Shown here piece after piece: positions 43,801 through 48,972 of a stretch of 64,000 nucleotides of DNA. A model generated the notes under the pieces. The model saw only the letters and a program-made list of their open reading frames with translations. It ran no database searches and had not been told where the DNA came from. The position numbers and the translations under genes were made by a program. The stretch comes from Blastomussa wellsi. Its lineage: Eukaryota > Cnidaria > Anthozoa > Scleractinia > Plerogyridae. Positions within the stretch are counted from its first letter, which is position 1. Every line of letters begins with the position of its first letter. The stretch lies in contig OX393567.1 in the NCBI GenBank assembly GCA_947652115.1, positions 14,604,308 through 14,668,307 of the forward strand, given 5' to 3'.

Positions 43801-44155
43801 TTGTGTTGTTATATTTGTTGTTTGTTGTTGTGTTTGTTGCATTGTTTTGTTGTTGTGTTTGTTGTGTTATGTTTGTTGTGTTGTGTTGTGTTGTTATATT
43901 TGTTGTTATGTTTGTTGTTTGTTGTTGAGTTTGTTGCATTGTTTTGTTGTGTTGTTGTTGTGTTTGTTGTGTTGTTATATTTGTTCTTTTGTTGTTGTGT
44001 TATGTTCGTTGTGTTGTTCGATTTCCATCAATGGAGTTACTAATGAAAGTGTTTTGCTCTTTGCAGTTCTTCAGACACGTGACGATGAAAAAGCTCAACT
44101 GTTCGCAAAGGCACAGAAAGAATTGTACGAGAAAACCATCAGTGCGCATGTGTGA
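2773..44155 (+). CDS. UNC13D: Munc13-4/BAIAP3-family priming protein, 32 exons, 5' partial
   Basis: Encodes a Munc13-4-like protein, which in animals primes secretory vesicles and granules for SNARE fusion at the plasma membrane in a calcium-dependent way. Exons read by eye: 2773-2832, 3370-3397, 3945-3983, 7477-7666, 8473-8517, 9913-9990, 10899-10989, 11730-11837, 12545-12649, 13062-13168, 14543-14660, 15117-15241, 19904-19988, 21011-21108, 21604-21652, 27561-27706, 27868-27991, 28495-28563, 29364-29438, 30021-30125, 31221-31436, 33294-33362, 33481-33539, 33997-34083, 34553-34594, 36375-36446, 36977-37060, 38458-38536, 38925-38963, 41211-41331, 41896-42113, 44067-44155. All use GT donors and AG acceptors. 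The sum is 3,020 bases, one short of 1,007 codons, the missing base falling at exon 23/24. Human UNC13D is about 1,090 residues, so roughly 90 N-terminal residues lie upstream. The order C2-MUN-C2 and many local matches fit UNC13D; BAIAP3 is the main alternative. Confidence 0.9.
3370..11837 (+). CDS. UNC13D: Exons 2-8: N-terminal C2 domain (C2A) of the Munc13-4-like gene
   Basis: These seven exons encode the first C2 domain, about residues 21-213 of the visible protein. Calcium-loop residues are present: AKDANGLSDPYCMLG supplies the first two aspartates, DIWDCDD the third loop, and IDDFLGY the last aspartate. Between WDCDD and DDFLGY is an insertion of about 40 residues rich in Lys and Ser; such a long loop insertion is a feature of Munc13-4 and BAIAP3 rather than of ordinary C2 domains. 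The domain should therefore bind calcium and acidic phospholipid (family knowledge). The preceding exon 2773-2832 gives ALDISEETHRNLYTKTKERE, matching the linker before this domain in Munc13-4. Exons 2 and 3 are very short (28 and 39 bases) and are called from splice sites plus domain continuity. Confidence 0.88.
3492..3510 (+). repeat. Run of 19 G in intron 2
   Basis: An uninterrupted G19 tract lies about 95 bases after the donor of exon 2. Such runs can form G-quadruplexes and are prone to length error in sequencing. Shorter pure runs occur at 5525-5538 (G14) and 36120-36133 (G14). Confidence 0.9.
4080..4330 (+). mobile_element. tRNA-derived SINE remnant
   Basis: A sequence with GTTAGAGTGTTGGACTTG followed by a box-B-like GAGTTCAAGTCCC resembles the tRNA-like head of a SINE. 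A second similar word, GAGTTCAACTCC, follows 45 bases on. No cloverleaf with paired acceptor stem could be built, so it is not called a tRNA gene. Confidence 0.45.
4331..7476. other. Intron 3, remainder; nothing recognised
   Basis: Apart from a G14 run at 5525-5538 I see no coding match or clear repeat structure here. Small open frames lack domains and credible splice sites. Confidence 0.4.
8647..8674. repeat. (ATT)n microsatellite
   Basis: About nine ATT units in tandem in intron 5. Confidence 0.9.
8856..9258. mobile_element. TA-flanked MITE, about 400 bp, in intron 5
   Basis: The ends are inverted: CAGTCAACTCTTTC on the left and AGAGAGAGTTGACTG on the right, each bordered by TA. Near both ends and inside, the word GGTGTCCGTCTTATAGAG recurs on either strand. 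No open frame. TA borders and CAGT ends suggest a non-autonomous Tc1/mariner-type element, inferred from ends only. Confidence 0.7.
11985..12100 (-). mobile_element. tRNA-derived SINE head, minus strand
   Basis: On the minus strand the sequence shows a box A (TAGTTCAGTTGGTTAGAGC) and a box B (GGTTCGAATCC) about 40 bases apart, the internal RNA polymerase III promoter of a tRNA. The arms do not close well, so a SINE is preferred over a working tRNA gene. Confidence 0.6.
12158..12296 (+). mobile_element. Penelope-type 3' tail with long hairpin
   Basis: About 40 bases at 12158-12197 are the near-perfect reverse complement of 12256-12296 (core AATGTAAATTGGCCA). The loop carries a sequence also found on the minus strand at 43360-43480. 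It matches the repeat tails found with Penelope-like retroelements in animals. No reverse transcriptase is attached here. Confidence 0.6.
12203..12236 (+). ncRNA. Hammerhead-ribozyme-like motif, degenerate core
   Basis: Order seen: GCT, CCGACGA, A, GGGC-TAAT-GCTC, GAAAC, GTC, AGC. GCT/AGC can form stem I and GGGC/GCUC stem II. The first core element has C in place of the usual U4 and there is one extra base before stem II. ACGT after GAA is self-complementary, fitting the dimeric minimal hammerheads described for Penelope-like elements. Activity is doubtful. Confidence 0.4.
12545..37060 (+). CDS. UNC13D: Exons 9-27: MUN region with Munc13 homology domains
   Basis: This block encodes the helical MUN region that in Munc13 proteins contacts syntaxin and SNAREs; in human Munc13-4 the stretch between C2A and MHD1 binds Rab27. 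Recognisable pieces are the segment around RWILFSRRHW (exon 11), EKLFSLYLAVKEVISY (exon 16), ALDDYHAWFKQSVIRWI (exon 17), DWPDPSGSYVF (exon 19), LCVTLNDIEYMRLWLAKLP (exon 21), and FFHADGVGVPLERLQ (exon 26), which belongs to the second Munc13 homology domain. MHD1 is about exons 16-19 and MHD2 about exons 22-27. Exon 24 (33997-34083) is the least secure: its matching frame is phase 0 while exon 23 ends in phase 2, its donor GTATAA is weak, and a dispersed repeat begins immediately after it. Exon 25 (34553-34594) also has a weak donor, GTTAAA. Confidence 0.85.
13524..13694. mobile_element. Foldback MITE, copy 1 (intron 10)
   Basis: About 170 bases whose halves are inverted: GCACGACCCAGTCACATGG on the left, CCACGTGACTGGCTCGTGC on the right, with further pairing inside (AAAATAACACC / GGTGTTATTTT). 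A close copy lies at 37986-38148. Confidence 0.8.
13893..14085 (+). repeat. Palindromic repeat, left copy flanking exon 11
   Basis: Contains GTGTTTCATCACATTTC and, later, GAAATGTGATGAAACAC, so it is itself a palindrome. It is similar along its full length (about 190 bases, by eye about 85%) to the reverse complement of 14700-14892, on the other side of exon 11. Confidence 0.8.
14700..14892 (-). repeat. Palindromic repeat, right copy flanking exon 11
   Basis: Inverted partner of 13893-14085. Shared blocks include CGCAATCGAAACTAAAAC (read on the minus strand here) and AAATACGACACGCA. Exon 11 (14543-14660) lies between the two copies. Confidence 0.8.
15306..16215. pseudogene. Penelope-like retroelement remnant in inverted arrangement
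   Basis: On the minus strand 15387-15722 reads FVTTFNPSTPNLKKVLMKHW and PPIVAYKKDKSLNDLLVRAT, typical of the end of the Penelope-like reverse transcriptase ORF. On the plus strand 15865-16059 reads KPIHWKRFIEDIFSVWTVPE, the catalytic palm motif region (here F-I-E-D-I where the family has F-I-D-D-I), followed by an internal deletion and a second copy of PPIVAYKKDKSLNDLL. The two halves share about 165-base inverted outer arms (15306-15478 and about 16053-16215) plus 15849-15883 against 16018-16056. Coding capacity is lost. Confidence 0.75.
16764..17227. mobile_element. TA-flanked MITE, copy 1 (intron 12)
   Basis: Ends CAGTAAAAATCCGCAAGTA and TACTTACGGGTTTTTACTG are inverted and bordered by TA. 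The words TAAGAACCTG and GGCTAAAATTT recur inside on both strands. A related, longer element is at 53707-54322. Confidence 0.75.
17404..18420. mobile_element. 1-kb element with ~70-bp terminal inverted repeats
   Basis: GTCACCTCGCCACCAGGGC at the left is mirrored by GCCCTGGTGGCGAGGTGAC at the right; the match continues through CGCAACCAACGAACTCG. The left arm has about 18 additional bases. The core holds many copies of TCAGGGAAAA (17825-17955 and 18095-18115). No transposase frame is visible, so it is non-autonomous. Confidence 0.75.
18519..19635 (-). pseudogene. BEL/Pao LTR-retrotransposon pol fragment (RNase H-integrase region)
   Basis: Reading from 19635 down to 18519 in shifting frames, I see ADISSRG with LWLHGPKFPWK, then YWERLQNAMAWLVRFK, ILRVGGRLKKAPISIEAKHP, and an integrase core with GVDYFDPLFI and MRAMHIEVAYTLE. 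The second catalytic aspartate, expected in SDNGTNF, is Asn here (HSNNGTNF). Stops and at least two frameshifts break the reading. No LTRs were recognised. It is an inactive fragment in intron 12 of the Munc13-4-like gene, opposite to it in strand. Confidence 0.8.
19640..19860 (+). mobile_element. Penelope-type tail next to exon 13
   Basis: Contains the conserved tail words GTCGAAACGTCAGTCACT and ACTACCTTCACCCGGACGA that mark the end of Penelope-related repeats in many animal genomes. It runs into a TA microsatellite immediately before exon 13. Confidence 0.5.
19752..19796 (+). ncRNA. Hammerhead-ribozyme-like motif, intact conserved cores
   Basis: Order: TGACT, CTGATGA, T, GAC...GTC, GAAAC, GTC, AGTCA. 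UGACU (19752-19756) and AGUCA (19792-19796) pair fully as stem I. Stem II is GAC/GUC with possible further pairs after a UU/UU internal loop. After GAA comes the palindrome ACGT, too short for a monomer stem III but able to pair between two copies. Predicted cleavage after C19791. One extra base separates CTGATGA from stem II. Confidence 0.5.
19864..19900. repeat. (TA)n microsatellite plus T run at exon 13 acceptor
   Basis: TA units run for about 25 bases, then about ten T and GCAG, the acceptor of exon 13 at 19904. The T run serves as the polypyrimidine tract. Confidence 0.85.
20136..20372. mobile_element. Short inverted-repeat element (intron 13)
   Basis: TACCCCATTCACACGAGC on the left is mirrored by GGTGTGAATCGGGTA on the right; GTTTAA words recur inside. 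No open frame. Confidence 0.6.
20500..20770 (+). repeat. Dispersed repeat, copy 1
   Basis: Shares ordered blocks with 34085-34330 in the same orientation: ATGATGTGTT, TTTTT(A/G)A(A/G)TGGATAAAA, and CTGGCA(C/T)TTGTT. Diverged; family unknown. Confidence 0.55.
22385..22880. repeat. Repeat built on the word GCGAGCA
   Basis: GCGAGCA or GCGAGCAGC occurs about ten times in 500 bases, in intron 15, irregularly spaced. CGAATGGTC near the start and GACCATTCGG near the end are inverted, so this may be a MITE. Confidence 0.6.
24340..24425. repeat. Dispersed repeat with CTTCCGgcagaCGGAAG hairpin, copy 1
   Basis: AGAACAAAGCGTTACTTCC followed by GGCAGACGGAAGTGG is repeated at 26630-26665 and 26865-26905. 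Unclassified. Confidence 0.6.
25549..26046 (+). pseudogene. OTU-like cysteine protease fragment with upstream 2A-like motif
   Basis: At 25549-25581 the frame reads EVDHVELNPGP, close to the ribosome-skipping 2A consensus ending NPGP, with His where Asp is usual. From 25673 the sequence reads LDVGGGGDCFFRAVSHQLYG, the catalytic Asp-Cys motif of OTU proteases, then about 40 further residues. At about 25850 the frame shifts, and QGTWADAIIIQTVANCLNLS continues the domain. The expected catalytic histidine region is missing and a stop follows at about 26046. It lies in intron 15 and is most likely a mobile-element remnant. Confidence 0.65.
26590..26930. repeat. Dispersed repeat, copy 2, with internal tandem array
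   Basis: ACAACGCTAGTAAACC and the CTTCCGgcagaCGGAAG block repeat the element at 24340. Inside, a 44-base unit beginning TAGAACAAAGCGTTAC occurs at 26733, 26777 and 26821 with a partial fourth at 26865. Confidence 0.8.
28127..28420. mobile_element. PIF/Harbinger-like MITE, TAA-flanked (intron 17)
   Basis: TAA, then GGCTATGGTTTACACGGGAC, and at the far end GTCCCGTGTAAACGTAGCC, then TAA. The 3-base duplication TAA and the GGC ends suggest PIF/Harbinger. The core is made of CCGGTTCC- and GGATCC-like words on both strands. Confidence 0.75.
30330..30800. repeat. CAATn microsatellite and a GTCGCAGCGAC-type repeat (intron 20)
   Basis: CAATCAATCAATCAATCAAG at 30340-30360 is followed by a region rich in CTGCGACAAATCGCTGCGAC and GTCGCGGCGACGTGTCG, which can pair with each other. 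GAGCTGCCACACGAT-type words repeat at 30730-30775. Element borders are unclear. Confidence 0.45.
32618..32745 (-). mobile_element. tRNA-derived SINE, minus strand (intron 21)
   Basis: On the minus strand: box A TAGCTCAGTGGTTAGAGC and box B TGTTCAAATCCC. Body and flank (GTTGATGCCATTTCTATG) match the plus-strand copy 150 bases away. Confidence 0.7.
32895..33045 (+). mobile_element. tRNA-derived SINE, plus strand (intron 21)
   Basis: Box A TAGCTCAGTGATTAGAGC, decayed box B TGGATTGAAATCCC. Inverted partner of 32618-32745. Confidence 0.7.
33595..33792. repeat. Tandem hairpin unit with G-quadruplex motif (intron 23)
   Basis: Two units of about 92 bases, each with CCCACCCCTAACCCATGTTTC and its reverse complement. 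The G-rich side of unit 2 reads GGGGTGGGGTGGGTGGG, a strong quadruplex motif, about 220 bases after the exon 23 donor. Confidence 0.8.
34085..34330 (+). repeat. Dispersed repeat, copy 2, abutting exon 24
   Basis: Related to 20500-20770. It begins at or next to the proposed donor of exon 24, so insertion may have changed that exon's end. Confidence 0.55.
34893..35270 (+). repeat. Large unclassified repeat, copy A (shorter)
   Basis: Begins ATATATAGATTTAGCCAAGC, then AAGCGGAGCTCCG, and ends in the TGACAGCTGTCAATTGACC block. Direct copies: 35278-35995 and 47262-47800. Confidence 0.8.
35278..35995 (+). repeat. Large unclassified repeat, copy B
   Basis: Same start as copy A but extends through GCGCGACTCCGTCGTCGTCG and GGGCCCTTCGGGCCGCCGG. 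Small open frames on both strands are repeat sequence without domains. It lies in the intron between exons 25 and 26. Confidence 0.8.
37420..37776. mobile_element. Inverted-repeat MITE (intron 27)
   Basis: GGTAGCGTTCCTTTTAACCA at the left is mirrored by TGGCTAAAAGGAACGCTACC. The word AGATTTTCGTTCCA recurs inside. Confidence 0.7.
37986..38148. mobile_element. Foldback MITE, copy 2 (intron 27)
   Basis: TAGGCCCTTTGCACGACC and its reverse complement close a 163-base palindromic element, the better preserved copy of 13524-13694. Confidence 0.85.
38458..44155 (+). CDS. UNC13D: Exons 28-32: C-terminal C2 domain (C2B) and stop
   Basis: Five exons encode the second C2 domain and the short tail. YGAVTFKVFYDFNNQKLQVE is the first strand pair; VLNAKNLPPLDTNGLCDPYV carries the first two calcium-loop aspartates; LFPLFDEQFDF is the usual C2 strand; TVMDYDVFSNDDFAGHV supplies the third-loop aspartates. 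All five acidic positions look intact. The last exon, 44067-44155, encodes LQTRDDEKAQLFAKAQKELY and a short tail ending HV before TGA at 44153-44155. No strong AATAAA signal was seen close after the stop, so the 3' end of the transcript is not placed. The last intron ends in about 480 bases of GT-rich low-complexity DNA. Confidence 0.9.
38627..38859. mobile_element. TAA-flanked foldback MITE (intron 28)
   Basis: TAA, GGGTGCGTTTCTTT ... AAAGAAACGCACCC, TAA. Most of the element is a palindrome with GGATTCTTC/GAAGAATCC at its centre. It lies 90 bases after exon 28. PIF/Harbinger-like by target duplication. Confidence 0.8.
39570..39850 (+). pseudogene. L1/Tx1-like LINE fragment (intron 29)
   Basis: Reads GITYIKDLLDENLSFLSHDN and then FQRVFQLHVPFT, a segment that follows the reverse transcriptase in L1/Tx1-type LINEs. 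No complete frame; a foldback element is joined to its 3' side. Confidence 0.55.
39856..40115. mobile_element. Foldback element with two inner hairpins (intron 29)
   Basis: AATAGGCCACTTTCGCTATAT is mirrored by ATATAGCGAAAGTGGCC. Inside, CTACTTGCACAAATCCCATA / TATGGGATTGTGCAAGTAG and GCTTGGTAGCGAGGCC / GGCCTCGCTATCAAGC form separate stems. A looser relative with AATAGGCC ends is at 44966-45176. Confidence 0.75.
40405..41105. mobile_element. Two back-to-back MITEs with TAGGGAGCTTAAGCA ends (intron 29)
   Basis: Element two (about 40750-41105) has TAGGGAGCTTAAGCAATGAC and GCTTAAGCTCCCTA ends plus GACGACGGCGACGG. Element one (about 40405-40749) is an inverted relative; AACAACAACGTGAAATGACC occurs in both, in opposite senses. 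Confidence 0.65.
41425..41790 (+). pseudogene. CR1/L2-like LINE 3' end (intron 30)
   Basis: Reads LAPEYLA, then KFSELNTNYNLRDSGNK, and after a frame change SFSYSGATLWNSLPCEAR and FKRAISKAL stop, the hallmark C terminus of CR1/L2-type LINEs. AATAAAG follows near 41780. Confidence 0.75.
42393..42598. mobile_element. PIF/Harbinger-like MITE, TAA-flanked (intron 31)
   Basis: TAA, AGGCTTGTTTTCACTAGCGC ... GCGCTAGTGAAAAACAGCCT, TAA. The core repeats CATAAGCACAAG-type words on both strands. Confidence 0.8.
43305..43543 (-). mobile_element. Penelope-type tail inside a hairpin (intron 31)
   Basis: CGATATATTAAAAATCAGCC and GGCTGAATTTTAAAATATCG enclose, in inverted order, a minus-strand copy of the tail seen at 12200-12296. 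Confidence 0.65.
43436..43469 (-). ncRNA. Hammerhead-ribozyme-like motif, minus strand
   Basis: Minus strand order: GCT, CCGACGA, A, GGGC-TAAC-GCTC, GAAAC, GTC, AGC. Same layout and the same U4-to-C change as the copy at 12203-12236. Confidence 0.4.
43546..44030 (+). repeat. GT-rich low-complexity tract before the last exon
   Basis: About 480 bases of TGTTGTGTTGTTATATTTG-type words. A segment starting TAGGCTGAATTTTAAAATAT occurs at 43512 and again at 43729, showing a duplication of about 217 bases. Apparent open frames here are repeat sequence. Confidence 0.85.
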
Positions 44156-46137
44156 TGCACATGCACATGTCTAAAAATGAACAGCCTCTTTAATAGAAAA
44201 TAATAAGAAAGGTCGGCAATCTCTAACAAAAATGGCCATTAGGCGTACTAGGTAGCTCTAATTGAATTATAATATAAACAAGAAAAAAAAGATGTCATGT
44301 CTCGGAGAATATCGCTGAACATCATTTTGGTTTCGTTTATCGCTGAATTAAATACGCCGCGAAACCTACCCTTAGATAGATATATAGATATTAAACAATT
44401 ATTCGCGGTTTCTCACTGGACCTGAGGCGAATAATTTCTGTAGTATAATATATAGTATTGCTTTAGTGTGATATATAGTATCCCCAAACTCCGGTTAATA
44501 GCGAATAACCGGGGTTTTACCTTGTATGGAAAATGTGTTAGCAATTTTGCTCGCCGTGAGAAGAAATACTTACAAAAGCAATCAAGTAAACTCTACTAAG
44601 AAGCATGAAGTTCGATGTGAAACATTGAGTCGAAAATGCTTGTAAATATGTGCAACAAAAACGAGTGAATATTAACACACCGTTTACGGGAAGATTGGAA
44701 ACTGACCGTCACAATTTTACCCAGAAAGTGAAATCAGAGTATCACCATAAAAAAGACTAGCAATTCAGTAAAGTTTGTTACCTTATACCTGGACCAGGGT
44801 TGTCAGTTCCAGCGGGGCCAAGCTTTCAAACGCGCACAATGAATGTAGCAGATGAAGCGGCAAATTTTGGTGACGGTATATAATCTTTACAAACAACATC
44901 GGCTTCCCGAGACAGTGAAATTATCTTCGAACATAAATCTCTCTCTCCCTCTCCATCCGTGCAGCAATAGGCCATTTTACAGTTCTGTGCTTAGTTACCA
45001 AGCCTTTGAGAGGAATTGAGGCTGAAGGTGACCTTGCTTAGATACAAACCCTCTTGCTTTTGATATGCAGATCATTTTGTTGTTATGCTAAATAGTTTCT
45101 GGTCTCTATCATGACAAGGTCACCCGAGTCTCGCTTTCATACAGAGGCCTGGTGACATTTAAAAATAGCCTATTAACAGTTTGCTTTGTCCTTTACTTCA
45201 GAGGGATTTCATCGGCTCTGAGCTAATCTTTGTTTCAACACAGTTAATTTGAAATCAGTCTTGATCAACGGCGAGATCGCGCTAGACAGCTGTAGACATT
45301 AAGATCGATTTGGGCGGCTTGGACAAGTAATGCAATTTTCAGCTTCGTAATATGTCGGATCTTCCCGTTAACCAACATCGTTTGCCAAGATGTTCCACGA
45401 TATTAAAAGACGACTTATGCGTGGTTCAATTCTACCAGTAACCATCCCCCGGGTAAATTGGGCAATTGTTTTAAGCGGTCTTGTCCGAGGGGGGAAGGGT
45501 GGGGAAAATCTAAATTACCTGGATGTTCTTCCTAGTACGTCACTTGTCGGTTGACACGATTGTGGAGACTCTGTTTCCAGGGGAAATCTGTAAAACTTGT
45601 GGCCGTCTGGTTAGAGAAGAATAATCTTTTAAAATTTAAATGTGCTTCTGAATGTTTTTGCTTTCCCTTTATCGTTCTGTTCGCTGGCTGCAAGCTCCTT
45701 TCTTTCCTATTCTTTTTATGAAGTGGCGAGACGTACTGGTTAGATTTTTACCTTCAGGTTTCTTCAGAAAATGTAGTCTTCATGATTTCTTATGCTATAT
45801 GTGCAGTCTCTGTTATTCATGATAGAAAAGCGTTCAAATTCGTGAGTAGACGTGCCACAAGTCGGCCCTCATAACTTTATTAAGGACGACGTCGCGATAA
45901 GTAGTTGCTAAGTCGCGAGAAGCGAGGGACTTCGCGGTCGCTTTCAGAAAAGTGAAAAAACGTTTTATTTTGTTATTTTTACAGAAATCAGTATTTTTAT
46001 CTCGATTTTGTACACAAAATGACGCAGTTGTGATCGACGAGGAGTCCCGGGGGTGGGGAATTGTCTTTTCCTGTGTGCCTGGGGGTGGGGAATTGACCGG
46101 GGGTAACATCAAGAGGAGATTGTGCCAGGAATATTTA
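44156..46137. other. 3' flank of the Munc13-4-like gene
   Basis: Begins after the stop codon. It contains the AATAGGCC-ended element at 44966-45176 and no coding match. Words of the type TATTGCTTTAGTGTGATATA recur at 44455 and 46870. Confidence 0.5.
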
Positions 46138-46544
46138 AGCCTGGTTTTTCACTAGCGCCGAGTCGTAAGAACACTTACTTATACCTAGTGAAAATCGAAA
46201 ATCGGAGTAGTAAGCGGAGTCAAGCACGACGGAATCGGAGTCTGAAGAATCAGATCGTTTCCATTTTCTTCCGATTCCGCTTATGACTCCGTCACTTACG
46301 ATCTAGTGAAAACTGGATTGTCGGAGTCGCAAACAGAAATGGAAGAATAAACCAATCACAATGCTAGTTTCAGGCACTCCGAGTACTTCCTTTCTGCTTG
46401 CGACTCCGACAATCTAGTTTTCACTTGATCGTAAGGGACGGAGTCATAAGCGGAATCGGAACTCTGCTTCCGACTCCGTTGATTTGATTTTCACTGGATC
46501 ATAACGCTTACGACTCCGACTCCGACGTTAGTGAAAACCAGGCT
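46138..46544. mobile_element. PIF/Harbinger-like MITE, TTA-flanked
   Basis: TTA, AGCCTGGTTTTTCACTAGCG ... CGTTAGTGAAAACCAGGCT, TTA. The core repeats CGGAGTCGTAAGC-like words in both senses. Confidence 0.8.
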
Positions 46545-46767
46545 TTAGGAAGAAGCTGTTTCTCTCGCTCGCCTTTTTCATTCAACTTGCAGAGCGAACA
46601 ACGCCCCACTGATTTTACCGCCTTTTTCTCCAATCGCTTCGTTTACGTCAAACTGAAATGTCCGCATTATTAAGAATATAGAGAAGATAAACTGAACAAG
46701 TGTACTGTTTCAAAATTCCTGCGACAATAACAGAGGTTGAGAATTTACTAAAGCAATTATTTCATTC

Positions 46768-46850
46768 GCCCTTGTTGGATATGAGGTGATTATAACCAAC
46801 TCGCGCAACGCGCTGGTTGCTTATTTATCACCTCATATCCAACGCGGGCT
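46768..46850. repeat. Palindrome, ATATGAGGTGAT type
   Basis: TTGGATATGAGGTGAT is mirrored by ATCACCTCATATCCAA, with CAACTCGCGCAACGCGCTGG at the centre. Confidence 0.75.
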
Positions 46851-47261
46851 CATGGAATAATTGTTAAGTATTGCTTTAGTGTGATGTGCAGTAATTCTTT
46901 AGCATAATATACAGCATTGCTGTAGTGTGATATATAGTATTGCAAAATGCCGAAAGAAAACCAAGTCCCAATGCTTATTTAAAAATGATATCCTTTGAAA
47001 AAGCAACAATTTCTGTTTTCATTCAGCAAGTGTCCGCCATGTTTACTTGCCTAGATGACCAGCGCCATAGCCCATAGCCTTTTTCCGTTTTTCTTGACCG
47101 GCTGGGCCTTGGTATGAAAAAAGAAGGGCTCTGGGGACATAGGATATTAAAAAAATGATTTTTGATTGGCTGGTTGAGAACAAAGAAATCGTAAACAGAA
47201 GTCGAAATCTTCACCGTTCGCCATATTGCAGCACACAACTTGTAGAAACATCAATAATATA

Positions 47262-47800
47262 TAAGATTTAGCCAAGCCTAAAAGCGGAGCTCCGTATTTT
47301 TGCTGGTTCTTAACAACTCCAATTGCAGAATTTCCGCTAAGAATGACCATAAAATGTTAAAAAATGCTACCAGAAGAAAAAAAATCGGACATGAGCCCGC
47401 GATCAATGAAGAAAACAAATGTCTGGTCAGCGGTTAACTAAAAAACAACACGTTACCTCGATGAGTTCTAACCTGAGCTCGCGATCTGGTCATGTGATAC
47501 TGGTCAGCGGATACCTCGATTTGACAGCTGTCAATTGACCATAACATGGATGCCCTATAACAAAGATGTAAGCTGATAAGGCTGACAAGGTGTTGACAAG
47601 GCATGGCTATTTATGACCGCCATGTTGCGCGACTCCGTTGCCGTCGTCGTGCGTACGCGCCCACGAGCAATACCGCTAGCCATGATAACCATGAGAAAAT
47701 CAACTCATGGGTTTCCTTTTTTTTCCCCATATGACTATGGGGCTTCGCTTGGCGGCCCTTTGCCGGAGCTCCGCTACTATGTACATGAAGTCCGGAAGTT
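47262..47800 (+). repeat. Large unclassified repeat, copy C
   Basis: Follows copy B (35278) through the same blocks in the same orientation, outside the gene. No domain is encoded in any copy. Confidence 0.8.
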
Positions 47801-47954
47801 CTAGAATCTAGGACTAGAAAATCCAATGTCTCCAGAGCCCTTCGTTTCACGTGCCAAGGCCTCGCCGGCTAAGGGAAAGGGAAAGGGCTATGGGGGCGAG
47901 AATGACCAGCCAAAACTTCGTGGCTTAGTTACCAAGCTTTTCAGTTTATTTACC

Positions 47955-48015
47955 GACCGGTTAGCACAGTTGGTAGAGCGCCGGACTACCGTTGTCTCGG
48001 GTTCACGCAAAATGC
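47955..48015 (+). mobile_element. tRNA-derived SINE head, truncated
   Basis: TTAGCACAGTTGGTAGAGCG (box A) and GGGTTCACGC (box B), with no closing acceptor stem. Confidence 0.5.
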
Positions 48016-48711
48016 ATTTTAAAAACAAAGATTGTATTCTCAAACAAATCCTGGTGTTTTATAAGCGTGAAAGCGAGGCGATCATGCTCCCGAAAAAAAA
48101 GAGATTTCCCTATATCAGAATGCGGAGCGCTTTGATACGTTCATCGATGGAATACCTCTTATCCCTTGAAGTGTTTTCAGAGAGAATGGGAAGGATCCGC
48201 ATAGTTTTTTCTTGTTTTTATTCTCTTACTTATCGAATCGTTTTACGCAACGCTTAATCAAATGGTCGTGTGCTTTGATGTCCCCGTGTTATTGAAAATA
48301 CCGCGCGCTTTGATCCGTTAATGAATTAGCTGTACCCCCTATCCCATGTCGCACTTCGTTTTCTTGAACATGTTAAAAGACTCATTTAAAAGCATTTTAT
48401 TCAACCATATGGTAATTAACTGGTATAAAATCGGTGTCTGGTGTGAGAAACTGCGCTAATACGCCCATACGTAATTGCTGGTCAGCGGCAACTCATGTAT
48501 TGATCATGACTGCAGCTAACAGACAGTCCTTGGTCCCTGGGAACGAGTTCCTTCTCCTTTCTGTTATAAATAGCTGATTCAAATGGATTAAAAATGAATA
48601 ATGCAATGCGCAAAACGTGACAAAACATGATATTTTATCCAACACTTTTTATTGACTGACATTCAATACATTCGATCAAGTACACAGTTGTTCTATTGAC
48701 CAATCAATGAC

Positions 48712-48972
48712 ATCCTATTCGGAGGAATGGCGGAATGATGAAATGGCAGTAGTATTGCCCTTTACCAACAAGTAACCGCAGCTCCTCTTTTGCTTGCGGT
48801 TAGCTTTCACACCGGTTCACTTGAGGTAAACTTTCACGGGCTAATTTGCTTGCGGTTAGCTTTCACACCGGTTCACTTGAGGTAAACTTTCACGGGCTAC
48901 TTTTCTTGCGGTTAGCTTTTACTTGTTGGTAAGGGCAATGCTACTGCCATTCCGTCATTCCGCCGAATAGGG
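48712..48972. mobile_element. Inverted-repeat element with 56-bp internal tandem
   Basis: CCTATTCGGAGGAATGGCGG is mirrored by the right end CCGCCGAATAGG; pairing continues through ATGGCAGTAGTATTGCCC. Inside, GCTTGCGGTTAGCTTTCACA starts 56-base units at 48792 and 48848, with a third partial unit. Confidence 0.8.

Noticed and set aside
43546..44174. Cysteine-rich membrane-like open frames
   Set aside because: They are translations of TGTTGT-type low-complexity DNA and overlap the true last exon in other frames.
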